Positions 17,773 to 25,990 of a DNA stretch of 64,000 bases are shown piece by piece. Positions within the stretch are counted from its first letter, which is position 1, and every line of letters begins with the position of its first letter. Where the stretch lies: positions 55,411-119,410 of the forward strand of contig DAISWO010000003.1 in NCBI GenBank assembly GCA_036826295.1, read 5' to 3'. The translations under genes and the position numbers were made by a program. This stretch comes from DAISWO01 sp036826295 (GTDB lineage Bacteria; Patescibacteriota; Saccharimonadia; Saccharimonadales; JAGQNJ01). The notes under the pieces are model-generated. The model was not told where the DNA came from and did not search any database. It saw only the letters and a program-made list of their open reading frames with translations.

Positions 17773-19071
17773 TTAAATTACTTCCTTTCCATTCATATAT
17801 TTTTTTAAAACTTCTGGAATCACCACATCACCGGCTTTTGTCTGATAATTTTCAATTATTGCTACTAGTGGCCTCTCAGAAAAAACCGTTGCGTCATTGG
17901 TGTGCACAAACTCCACTTTGCCATCATTTCGCCGGAATCTTGTCTTCATGCTCCGTGCCTGAAAATCAGTAATATAGTCGGCAGTATGAGTTTCTCGATA
18001 CTTGTATTGCCCAGGCAACCAAGTGTTTACGTCTACACCTTTCGCGTTAGGAAAGCCAATGTCAGCAGTACACTTCTCAATGACTTGATATGGCAACTTA
18101 AGCGACTTCATCAAATATTCTTCAATCGCTACCATAAAGAGATGTTCATCGAAAGATTCGTCTGGGCTACAAAAACTCTCCATCTCTAACTTGTTGAATT
18201 GATGCAAGCGAAATATGCCTTCTGTGTCCTTTCCATATGTCCCCGCCTCTCTTCTAAACGCCGTCGTATACCCTACATATCGTATCGGTAAATCTTTTTC
18301 GTCTAGAATTTCGTTCATATACATTGGCGCAAGAGTGTGCTCGGCGCTCGCATTGAGCCAGAGATCTTCATCCTCTAATTTGTAGGTCTGCTCTTCTTTA
18401 TTTAGCCGCCCAGTTGCTTGAAATACTGCTGTTTTGGCGACCGCCGGCGGTATAACAAAGGTAAATGGCTTAGCGCTGACTTTTAGTTTTGCATCTTCAG
18501 CAATTTTCTTAATAATCTCAGCGTTCGTTACTATATCTAATCCGTATTGCCATAACGCAAACTCTAATCTAGCCAAATCACCTTTAATATACACAAACCT
18601 ACTACCGGCAACTTTAACGGCACGTTCTTTATCTAGCCAACCTTTTTCATGAGCAATCTCCCAGTGATTTTTAGGCTTGAAATCAAAATCTGGTTTTTCG
18701 CCGACGGTGCTTACGACTTCGTTTTCATCTTCGCTATAACCGACAGGAACAATCTCTTCTAGAGGCATATTAGGAACTTTATTAATGAGGTCGTTAAACT
18801 GCTTTTCAATTATCGACAGATTACCTTCTAGTTCTGACAACTTATCTTTTAAGTCTTTGCCTTTTTGTACAATCGCCTCACTTGGTTTCTGCCCCTTTGA
18901 ACTTGAAGCGAGGTCATTACGTTCTGCTCGTAGTGTCTCAACTTGCCGCTGAAGGTCTTTCTTTTCTACATCTAATTTAAGTAACTTTGCAGTATCGACT
19001 TCATAGCCTTTTTGTTTGGCTTTCTCATTAACTAACTCAGGGTTATCCCTCACAAATTGGATGTCTATCAT
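17773..19071 (-). CDS. serS: Seryl-tRNA synthetase
   Basis: This 432-residue class II synthetase has an N-terminal tRNA-binding coiled coil (about 25-105) and a catalytic domain with the motif 2 block FRREAGTYGKDTEGIFRLHQFNK and motif 3 near the C-terminus. The ATG lies 9 nt from TATAAT (19086-19081), so the leader would be 2-3 nt. hpf follows without a gap. Confidence 0.97.
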   Translation of the reverse strand: MIDIQFVRDNPELVNEKAKQKGYEVDTAKLLKLDVEKKDLQRQVETLRAERNDLASSSKGQKPSEAIVQKGKDLKDKLSELEGNLSIIEKQFNDLINKVPNMPLEEIVPVGYSEDENEVVSTVGEKPDFDFKPKNHWEIAHEKGWLDKERAVKVAGSRFVYIKGDLARLEFALWQYGLDIVTNAEIIKKIAEDAKLKVSAKPFTFVIPPAVAKTAVFQATGRLNKEEQTYKLEDEDLWLNASAEHTLAPMYMNEILDEKDLPIRYVGYTTAFRREAGTYGKDTEGIFRLHQFNKLEMESFCSPDESFDEHLFMVAIEEYLMKSLKLPYQVIEKCTADIGFPNAKGVDVNTWLPGQYKYRETHTADYITDFQARSMKTRFRRNDGKVEFVHTNDATVFSERPLVAIIENYQTKAGDVVIPEVLKKYMNGKEVI

Positions 19072-19089
19072 ATTATCTCTATTATAGCT

Positions 19090-19872
19090 CTATTTCTTAT
19101 TGTTTTGTAGGTGTTTTATTGTTAGTTCTGTCCGTTTTTTTGCATACTCACAATAGTCGCAATCCCCGCCCATCGCCGCCTTGCCAACTTTTGGCATATC
19201 GCCTTCTAGACATCTTTTCATTTCATGAAGAGTTTTTCCGACCCAACTATCATCGCCGACATAAGGAATGATTTTTGTTCTAAATTCTATGCGATCATGA
19301 AACCCGTCTTTATCTAAACGGCCGTTAGCATACACAAAATAACCAGTATTGTTCACCTGAAACCCATTCTGACGTAAGAGCCATTGGTACACTTCCATCT
19401 GTCTTTTATACGCCATTTGCCAATCAGCATCGATTGTAACGTCAGCCTGTTTGGCGGTTGCCTTATAGTCAACCACTACTAATTCATCGTGTTCGTTAGT
19501 CCATACGTCATCAACTGCTCCTGTAACAAACAGGTTAGACTCTTCATCTAAGTGCTGTACCCCAACAAAGTTTTCTCGCCATTTGTTTAAATCTTTATGT
19601 GCAAAAGGAATAGCGGATACATTGTATTCAATCATAATTGGATGAGGTTGTTTTTTGCTACGAAAATCGTCAAATTCTTTTTTTAAAAGTTCGTCGACAG
19701 CACTGTTGATTCTAAACGGAGGTCCATTCGGTCTTTTTAGTTTTAATCTCGCATCTAGCCAAAAACATCGTGGGCACTGCGTAAATAATTCTATTTTGCT
19801 CCGACTAACTTTAAAGGCTTCTTTTTGGCCTGGTCTGTAGGCCTGACCTCTTTTACTATAACTCGTTATCAT
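19090..19872 (-). CDS. PD-(D/E)XK superfamily nuclease with Fe-S cysteines
   Basis: The 260-residue protein has the features of Cas4/AddB-type PD-(D/E)XK nucleases: an early cysteine after SRSKIELFTQCPRCFWLD, the active-site VVDYKAT motif, and a C-terminal cysteine cluster (GGDCDYCEYAKK) that with the first cysteine could bind a 4Fe-4S cluster. No helicase, Cas1 or repeat array is nearby, so a general DNA-processing role is more likely than CRISPR. The ATG is 8 nt after TATAAT (19886-19881). Confidence 0.8.
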   Translation of the reverse strand: MITSYSKRGQAYRPGQKEAFKVSRSKIELFTQCPRCFWLDARLKLKRPNGPPFRINSAVDELLKKEFDDFRSKKQPHPIMIEYNVSAIPFAHKDLNKWRENFVGVQHLDEESNLFVTGAVDDVWTNEHDELVVVDYKATAKQADVTIDADWQMAYKRQMEVYQWLLRQNGFQVNNTGYFVYANGRLDKDGFHDRIEFRTKIIPYVGDDSWVGKTLHEMKRCLEGDMPKVGKAAMGGDCDYCEYAKKRTELTIKHLQNNKK

Positions 19873-19908
19873 TTATACACATTATAGCATTACAGACGAT
19901 TGTAATTT

Positions 19909-20529
19909 TTATGGGTTTTGAATGAAACGAATTATGTCTTTAGGTTTTTCCGCAATAAAGTCTGGGTTATTTTTACTAAGAATTTTATCTCCGTTAAATC
20001 CCCATGTAACGGAGATGACCGGCAAGCCTACTTTATTTGACGCCTTGATATCTCTCACCTCGTCACCGATATATATACAAGATTTTTTATCAATCTTGTA
20101 CTTTTTTATTACGCTCTTTAACGCTATGGTTTTACCAAACACACCGACCCCTCCAACTATGCTTTCAAAATACTGATTTAAATTATTATTCATAAGTAAA
20201 ATATTTATATTTTCCACACTATTACTACTCACAATATACAAATGATGGCCGTCATCATGGAGCCGCTTGATGACATCAGACAAACCAGAAAACACTTTAA
20301 CTCTCGAAATATTTTGCTTTATATATGATCTTGCCAGCACAACGTACTTAGGAATTCTATGATAAGGAACATTTAGTTCGCTAATTAACTGTTTAACGGT
20401 CATGTTCTTATATTTCTTGATTTTTTCGTCAGTTAAGCCCAAATCACCTAGAACCGTCTCTGCACATTCAATCGCAACTGGAAGAGTGTCAGCAATAGTA
20501 CCATCAAAATCAAAAATCACACTCTTCAT
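19909..20529 (-). CDS. HAD-family phosphatase (phosphoglycolate phosphatase-like)
   Basis: The 206-residue protein carries HAD motif I FDFDGTIADT (residues 6-15), a helical cap, motif II around VSSNS and motif IV IGDEVRDI, as in Gph-like phosphatases. The substrate is unknown. It follows the heliorhodopsin gene, but a TATAAT (20541-20536) exactly 6 nt before its ATG gives it its own leaderless promoter. Confidence 0.88.
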   Translation of the reverse strand: MKSVIFDFDGTIADTLPVAIECAETVLGDLGLTDEKIKKYKNMTVKQLISELNVPYHRIPKYVVLARSYIKQNISRVKVFSGLSDVIKRLHDDGHHLYIVSSNSVENINILLMNNNLNQYFESIVGGVGVFGKTIALKSVIKKYKIDKKSCIYIGDEVRDIKASNKVGLPVISVTWGFNGDKILSKNNPDFIAEKPKDIIRFIQNP

Positions 20530-20578
20530 AAGATTATTATACTACTTTAATGTAAGAAGTTTCTGTCTGTTTAAATTC

Positions 20579-21388
20579 TCATGGGCGAAGAGCACCAAAA
20601 AAGACCTGCCAGGCAAGCAGTGATTTTGCGACGAGGCTAAGAATCATGTAGACACGTTCACCGTATAGATAGTCTGACCATTTACCAATCCTTTTGTACT
20701 GAAGATACATATTAATCGCAAAACAGTTAAAGAATACAAAGAGACTAACATAAATCCAATAAACAAACGTCGGGATTTGACCGCTACCATACATGTTAGA
20801 GCCCCAAAAATAGATCCCAATCACTAACCAAGGCACAATCCCTGCGATACAACCCACAACAAAGCTTACCCACGAGACGTCCTTAGATTTATTATTATGT
20901 AACTCCATGACGAGCCCGCAAAGGTTCATTACGGCCGTCAAACTAAATATCATAACTAAACTGGAAAGATCGTATATCCCACTCAGGAGCGCTATACCAA
21001 TCATCATTGTGCTGGCACTAAACGAGTATTCAATCCATCGCATTTTATTTATATGATTTTTAAGGTTGCTCTCGTACCAATCACGCAAGTAGGTAGCTAG
21101 TAAACCATGTGCTAATGCCGACATAAAGAAAAATAACGCAACTAGATAGGCGAGGTTAACATTTGTAACATTCTGCATTGCTGGTACGAGATTTGGCATG
21201 CCGTTAGCATTAGAGTTAATAGTATCTAGCGTCAAGTAGCTGGTGTTAACGGGGAAAGTTACATTTTTAGCCAACCAAACCACTGCTAAGCCCTGCAGTG
21301 CGTGCAGAATCGCTAACACCACATTCCATTTATGTAGTTTTTTGAAATCTTTTGTATTCATAGTATCTTTGCTTTTAAATCTTTTCAT
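20579..21388 (-). CDS. Heliorhodopsin
   Basis: The 269-residue protein has seven membrane segments and matches heliorhodopsins from end to end. The Schiff-base lysine is Lys255 in SLVAKSLLAWQ and the counterion is Glu120 in RWIEYS. The conserved cytoplasmic-side histidines are His29 (ILHALQG) and His94 (SALAHG). GCIAGIVPW and YLQYKRIGKWSDYLYGER are signature blocks. Heliorhodopsins bind retinal, have an inverted topology and act as slow-photocycle sensors, enzyme regulators or transporters depending on the lineage. No carotenoid or retinal-synthesis gene is in the window. The ATG at 21388 is used; MNTKDF at 21361 is an alternative start. Confidence 0.95.
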   Translation of the reverse strand: MKRFKSKDTMNTKDFKKLHKWNVVLAILHALQGLAVVWLAKNVTFPVNTSYLTLDTINSNANGMPNLVPAMQNVTNVNLAYLVALFFFMSALAHGLLATYLRDWYESNLKNHINKMRWIEYSFSASTMMIGIALLSGIYDLSSLVMIFSLTAVMNLCGLVMELHNNKSKDVSWVSFVVGCIAGIVPWLVIGIYFWGSNMYGSGQIPTFVYWIYVSLFVFFNCFAINMYLQYKRIGKWSDYLYGERVYMILSLVAKSLLAWQVFFGALRP

Positions 21389-21399
21389 AAATTTACTTT

Positions 21400-21427
21400 A
21401 TCATATTCGTCATTTATTTTGACGAAT
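21400..21427 (-). promoter_or_regulatory. Heliorhodopsin promoter with inverted-repeat operator candidate
   Basis: TATGAT on the minus strand (21405-21400) is a -10 lying 11 nt before the start codon. A perfect 7-bp inverted repeat ATTCGTC-9-GACGAAT (21405-21411 and 21421-21427) fills the region where the spacer would be. No good -35 is visible. The repeat has no T-tract, so an operator is more likely than a terminator. Confidence 0.5.
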
Positions 21428-21428
21428 T

Positions 21429-21605
21429 TCACATAAAAAAGCTGGGAACAATTACCAACGACAGTATTGCGAGACCAAAAAGCCTGCGAAAATAATTAAC
21501 CCCGTAGAATATTTCAAGCATAGACCAGCAAACTATACTCACCAGCGAAACAAGGTCCACAAAAAACTTAAAATCTCCTTCTTGAATAATCTTTGAGACA
21601 ACCAT
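21429..21605 (-). CDS. Small membrane protein upstream of heliorhodopsin (58 aa)
   Basis: A short open frame encodes 58 residues with two hydrophobic stretches (about 14-34 and 42-57) joined by a YFRR turn, suggesting a two-helix membrane hairpin. It ends 40 nt before the heliorhodopsin start. No ribosome-binding site or clear -10 is visible, and no family is recognised. It may be a real small partner of the rhodopsin or a chance ORF. Confidence 0.35.
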   Translation of the reverse strand: MVVSKIIQEGDFKFFVDLVSLVSIVCWSMLEIFYGVNYFRRLFGLAILSLVIVPSFFM

Positions 21606-21713
21606 TGTTAAAAACTAGATTAATAGTGGCGCATTTGGCCACTGAATTATAACTATTTCTCCGTCGCTATTAAAAAATAGTTTACGGAACAATTTTCGGA
21701 TTTTATGCATAGT

Positions 21714-23222
21714 CTACATTTTCAAATCAGGATATATGGACTTAGTCGTCTGATCAATTTCTGTTCGTAATTGAGGGAATGGAACACCTTCCCTCGCAGA
21801 CACGCCCTCAAATATCCAAAAAACTCGCTCTGCATAACCTAGTCCACAAGCAGGAGGCATGCCATACTCGAGCATTTCAACATAATCAATATCTAGCATC
21901 TGTGCTTCATCATCACCCTCGTCGCGCATTTTTTGTTGTTGCACAAAACGATCAAGCTGGTCCACTGGATCATTTAACTCACTCCAGCCATTACTTAACT
22001 CACTGCCAGCAATTACGGCCTGAAAACGCTGAACGAACCTTGGGTCATCATCGTCTGTCTTTGATAACGGAGATATAAATGTCGGGGTATCTATAAGCCA
22101 TACCGGTCCAGCAACACTTGCACGAATTTTCTTCCATAATTTGTCGATTCCTCTGGCTTTGTTCTCGGTCTTCTCAACTTCAATCTTATGTTTTTTTAGC
22201 TCACTTTTTATTTGTTCTATCGTGCAATCAAACACATCTATCCCGTAATGTTTCTTGATGACATCAGCATATTTCCAACGTTCCCACTTAACGCCCATGT
22301 CGATTTTCATACCTCTAACTTCAAATTTCAGCGTCCCGAAAGTCTCAAGTAAGACTTTTTTAAACATCTCTTCCATCAATTCCATGCCGTCTTCCCAATC
22401 GGCATAGGCCCAATACCATTCCATGGCAACATGTTCTGGCAAATGTTCGTCACTATAATTTTCATTACGAAACCTTGGGCCAATATCAAACACCCTCTCG
22501 TAACCTCCGCCAATTAATCGCTTCAACGGAAGTTCATGAGATATTCGTAAATAAAAATCTTGATCAAGTGCATCCATATGAGTAACAAATGGGGTTGCAT
22601 CTGCCCCACCGGTTGTATGTTCTAGCACTGGGACATTAATCTCTAGAAAATCTTTGTCTAATAAAAACTGTCTTGTCGCTTGCCAGAACTTACTCCGTCT
22701 GACGAAACGATCATAAACATCTTTGTTGACATTCGTATCTACATATCGTCGTCTTAATCTTTCTTCTTTATTCGTAAATCCATCTTCTTTTGTGGGCATT
22801 GGTCTTAGCGACTTCGTTAGTAACCTTAGCTTTTCCACGGCAACCGAAATTTCGCCAGTTTTGGTTTTAATAACTTTTCCTGTAGCTTCCACAAAATCAC
22901 CAGGATCCAGTAATTTTAGATCTGAGTAATTCAGCTCACTATTTGGGTAATGAGCATCGCTTCGACCCTCATCTTTATTAAATAACTGAACTTCTCCGCT
23001 CGCGTCCTTTATAACTACAAAAGCTAGTTTGCCAATATCCCGTATCCGAATAATCCTGCCCACAACCGATACTGTCTTGTTCTCAAGCGCAGAAAAGTTT
23101 TCAATAACATCTAGATTATTGTGAGTTCGTTTCGTCTTTGCAGGGTATGGATTTATACCGAGTTTTTTTAAATCCTCTATCTTCCGAAGTCTCTCGGCCC
23201 TTAATTCAATCAAATTTGCCAT
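21714..23222 (-). CDS. lysS: Lysyl-tRNA synthetase (class II)
   Basis: The 502-residue protein has an N-terminal OB-fold anticodon-binding domain (about 50-150) and a class II catalytic domain with the motif 2 FRNENYSDEHLPE and motif 3 GLGYAERV. It charges tRNA-Lys in the cytoplasm. It starts at an ATG 8 nt from a TACAAT -10 with no Shine-Dalgarno, so the mRNA is nearly leaderless. Confidence 0.97.
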   Translation of the reverse strand: MANLIELRAERLRKIEDLKKLGINPYPAKTKRTHNNLDVIENFSALENKTVSVVGRIIRIRDIGKLAFVVIKDASGEVQLFNKDEGRSDAHYPNSELNYSDLKLLDPGDFVEATGKVIKTKTGEISVAVEKLRLLTKSLRPMPTKEDGFTNKEERLRRRYVDTNVNKDVYDRFVRRSKFWQATRQFLLDKDFLEINVPVLEHTTGGADATPFVTHMDALDQDFYLRISHELPLKRLIGGGYERVFDIGPRFRNENYSDEHLPEHVAMEWYWAYADWEDGMELMEEMFKKVLLETFGTLKFEVRGMKIDMGVKWERWKYADVIKKHYGIDVFDCTIEQIKSELKKHKIEVEKTENKARGIDKLWKKIRASVAGPVWLIDTPTFISPLSKTDDDDPRFVQRFQAVIAGSELSNGWSELNDPVDQLDRFVQQQKMRDEGDDEAQMLDIDYVEMLEYGMPPACGLGYAERVFWIFEGVSAREGVPFPQLRTEIDQTTKSIYPDLKM

Positions 23223-23230
23223 ACCATTAA

Positions 23231-23259
23231 ATTGTACGATGGCTGACTAATCTAAACAA
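23231..23259 (-). promoter_or_regulatory. lysS promoter
   Basis: TTGTTT (23259-23254), 17 bp, TACAAT (23236-23231) on the minus strand. The predicted transcript starts 1-2 nt before the lysS ATG. Confidence 0.6.
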
Positions 23260-23275
23260 CTATTTACCTCTATAT

Positions 23276-23737
23276 TTACGAAATCGAGACAATTTTATAC
23301 GTAGTAGTGTCGGCGGGCGTAACAATCTCGACACTATCGCCAACCTTACGGCCAAGTAATGTCTTACCGATCGGTGATTCGTCTGAAATCTTCCCATTTA
23401 GCGGATCAGCTTCAACCGTTCCTACGATCAAAAACTCTTTCTTTTTGCCTGCAGTACTTTTTAGTTCAACTTTAGAGCCTAATTTTACCGTTCCATCGGT
23501 TTTTGGCTTCTTAATAATCTCGACACTTCTTAAGATGTTCTCAATTTCAGATATCCTAGTTTCAGCTTTCCCCTGCTCTTCTCGTGCAGAAGTATATTCG
23601 GCATTTTCGGCAAGATCACCAAACTCTCTAGCAGATTTAATCCTCTCAGAAACCTCGCCTCGCTCAGAAATTAACTTTGTTAATTCTTTTTTTATCTCGG
23701 CAACGCCCTCTTTAGTCAAATGGAATTGTTTTTTCAT
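23276..23737 (-). CDS. greA: Transcription elongation factor GreA
   Basis: The 153-residue protein has the N-terminal antiparallel coiled coil with the catalytic acidic tip (GDLAENAEYTSAREEQG) and a C-terminal FKBP-like domain (ESPIGKTLLGRKVGD). It rescues backtracked RNA polymerase by stimulating transcript cleavage. It has a proper GAGGA ribosome-binding site 6 nt from the ATG. Confidence 0.97.
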   Translation of the reverse strand: MKKQFHLTKEGVAEIKKELTKLISERGEVSERIKSAREFGDLAENAEYTSAREEQGKAETRISEIENILRSVEIIKKPKTDGTVKLGSKVELKSTAGKKKEFLIVGTVEADPLNGKISDESPIGKTLLGRKVGDSVEIVTPADTTTYKIVSIS

Positions 23738-23805
23738 CTTTAGTCCTCTTTAGCTGAATTACGTTATTGTACCTCTAAAGTCGCTGTATTATAGCAACCC
23801 TAGCC

Positions 23806-25056
23806 CTACCTGGCTAGTTTTTTTAATAACTGTTCAACTGATTGTAATTCGGTGTCTTTTTCAGTGCGTTTTTTATACTCGTACTTGCCTGCCTCCACAG
23901 TTTTGGCACTAATAACAACCCGATGAGGGATACCAATTAAATCAGCGTCAGCAAATTTCTCGCCAGCTCTTGCATCACGATCATCGTACAGTACCTCAAT
24001 ACCTTTTTCCTGTAAGGTTCGATAAAGACTATCAGCGCTAGCCACTACCTTCTGTTCCTCACCTAACCTTACGATCACGACTCTAGCTGGCGCTACTTCA
24101 TCAGTCCAAACTAGACCTCGCTCATCGCTAAACTTTTCCGCAATAACACCCATAATTCGGGTAATTCCAATACCGTAAGATCCTAAATGTACTGGTACTT
24201 GTTCCCCATTTTCGTCAGTAAACGTAAAGCTCATTTGCTCTGATTTTTCAGTACCAAAATTGAATATATTACCAACTTCCGCAGTTTTTACTTTTTCAAG
24301 TCCATCACGGCTAATACCTAGCTCTGCCAGGTTCTCATCGCTCATCACTTCTTCGTTTACAGCGATATCTTTTTCACGATTCAGATAAATTACGTCTTCG
24401 CCAGCCTCACAAATTGTCTGGAACTCGTGGCTAAATTTGGTAAATGCTCCGCCACTGGCAAAAGTTACGTAAGTATCCTTGCCTAGACCCAAACGATCGT
24501 ACACTCGCAAATAGGCATTAATTGTCAATTGGTAAAAATCCTCGTGTTGATCAGCATTAGTACTTAATGAGTACATGTCCTTCATAACAAATTCGCGGCC
24601 ACGCATTATTCCGCTCTTGGCCCGCAACTCGTTTCGCAACTTCGTCTGGAACTGATAAACATACACCGGCAAGTCTTTATAGCTAGAGATATATTGTTGC
24701 ATCATTTCTACTATCGCCTCTTCGTGTGACCAGCCAAAACCAACCTCTGTATCGTCTTTTAGCTTTGACTTGAACCACACATCAACCACCTCGTCATCCC
24801 ATCGTGAAGTAGTTTCCCAAGTTTCTTTTTTCTGCAGAGAACTCATGATTAGTTCCTGCCCGCCAATCTTATTCATTTCTTCTCGAACAATTTGTTTGAT
24901 GTTCTCCACCACACGTAAACCTAATGGCGTATAGGCATAAACGCCAGCCATTACTTTGTATATATATCCGGCCTGAATTAGTAATTGAGCATTCTTCGCT
25001 GTTTCGTCAGCTGGCACTTCTTTTCTAGTTTTAGTAAATAATTGTGAGTATTTCAT
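23806..25056 (-). CDS. proS: Prolyl-tRNA synthetase lacking the INS editing domain
   Basis: The 416-residue class II enzyme has motif 2 TKLRNELRAKSGIMRGREFVMKD and a C-terminal anticodon-binding domain. Standard bacterial ProRS has about 570 residues with an INS editing domain between motifs 2 and 3. Here the chain passes from the EAGEDVIY region almost straight on, so cis editing of Ala-tRNA-Pro is missing, as in other compact ProRS. It starts 5 nt after the ProB-like kinase stop, so the two are translationally coupled. Confidence 0.95.
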   Translation of the reverse strand: MKYSQLFTKTRKEVPADETAKNAQLLIQAGYIYKVMAGVYAYTPLGLRVVENIKQIVREEMNKIGGQELIMSSLQKKETWETTSRWDDEVVDVWFKSKLKDDTEVGFGWSHEEAIVEMMQQYISSYKDLPVYVYQFQTKLRNELRAKSGIMRGREFVMKDMYSLSTNADQHEDFYQLTINAYLRVYDRLGLGKDTYVTFASGGAFTKFSHEFQTICEAGEDVIYLNREKDIAVNEEVMSDENLAELGISRDGLEKVKTAEVGNIFNFGTEKSEQMSFTFTDENGEQVPVHLGSYGIGITRIMGVIAEKFSDERGLVWTDEVAPARVVIVRLGEEQKVVASADSLYRTLQEKGIEVLYDDRDARAGEKFADADLIGIPHRVVISAKTVEAGKYEYKKRTEKDTELQSVEQLLKKLAR

Positions 25057-25061
25057 TGCTT

Positions 25062-25835
25062 TTATCCTACCACAAAGCGCGTCTCAAGACGGCCAGTCAT
25101 GTCTTCGCTTACTGCAGACATTCGAGCATCAACACCAGCTTGTGCAGCCGTCCAAAGCGCATTAACGCCTGCCGATAAGCCTCCTGTACCTTCGTTACTT
25201 TTGGAGCGAGCTTCTGCCATTGCACGAACACTATCGATATTATGCCGGTTAACTACTTCAATAAGTTGCTCATCGTCATCGTAAACTCCTCCAGCCTCTT
25301 TATATATCCGAAGTATTGTGGCCCCAGTAGCTACTGCAATATGAGAACCCATCCCATCATTTTCTCCACCAACATATATTTTCATCAGCTCTCGAAGGCT
25401 AAGGGCAGATTCATTGACAACTGTGTCTATTCCACTCTCCCCATTATCTTCTATTAAGTTAAAGAAATTATCTCGTTCTTCATTGTTGCGATATTTATGC
25501 CACCATCTATGGCCATTTAGCTGCCGGTGCGTAATATCTAGACTGATCGCCAGTCTACCCATTTCTTCTAGCTCTTTTTCCCAAATCCTGAACACCTCCG
25601 TCATCCCTAGAGCAGCACATTGCTGAAGAGTCATATCTCCCGCGCGTTCTGATCCGTACATGCGCTCTGCTTTCTGTCTACCTGTTTCAGCTGCTCCCGA
25701 AGTTACAATAATATGCTGATCTTCAGGAAATGATCCAATCAATCCCCTTGCATAGCCACCGATCGCATCCGCGTCAACAAGTCCATCTTTTGTGACTAAA
25801 TTCGTTCCAAGTTTGCTTACTCTTAAATTTTTCAT
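25062..25835 (-). CDS. ProB-like amino-acid kinase (glutamate 5-kinase family)
   Basis: The 257-residue protein follows the amino-acid kinase fold: VSKLGTN at the N-terminus, IIVTSGAAETGR, a VVNES motif, GGENDGMGSHIA matching the KVGDNDNLSA region of ProB, and GTGGLSAGVNAL near the end. These positions match glutamate 5-kinase without its PUA domain. No proA or proC is in the window. Start: MKN at 25835 has a GGAGAA site 7 nt upstream, preferred over the ATG at 25850. It is coupled to proS, so a proline-related role or a tRNA/amino-acid sensing role is possible. Substrate unproven. Confidence 0.75.
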   Translation of the reverse strand: MKNLRVSKLGTNLVTKDGLVDADAIGGYARGLIGSFPEDQHIIVTSGAAETGRQKAERMYGSERAGDMTLQQCAALGMTEVFRIWEKELEEMGRLAISLDITHRQLNGHRWWHKYRNNEERDNFFNLIEDNGESGIDTVVNESALSLRELMKIYVGGENDGMGSHIAVATGATILRIYKEAGGVYDDDEQLIEVVNRHNIDSVRAMAEARSKSNEGTGGLSAGVNALWTAAQAGVDARMSAVSEDMTGRLETRFVVG

Positions 25836-25856
25836 TTCAAAGTTCTCCATTTAAAA

Positions 25857-25879
25857 ACCCCTCATTGTATTTGAGGGGT
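25857..25879 (-). terminator. Intrinsic terminator after the rpsB-CPBP operon
   Basis: Perfect 8-bp stem ACCCCTCA/TGAGGGGT with a 7-nt loop, followed on the minus strand by TTTTT. It lies between the CPBP protease gene and the ProB-like gene. Confidence 0.8.
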
Positions 25880-25990
25880 GTTATTTTCAATTTTATATTT
25901 ATATAAATACTAAATTACACCCGCTTGGGGTGGTGTGGGCATAACAATTTGAATAATTCTGTATTCTGCCATGGTTTAAAATATTATAAC

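Noticed and set aside
19090..19872. CRISPR Cas4
   Set aside because: The nuclease is Cas4-like in motifs, but there is no Cas1/Cas2, no repeat array and no CRISPR-like direct repeats anywhere in the window.
21651..21681. AACTATTT/AAATAGTT hairpin as terminator of lysS
   Set aside because: The stem is AT-only in most positions and has no T-tract in the right direction; not strong enough to annotate.
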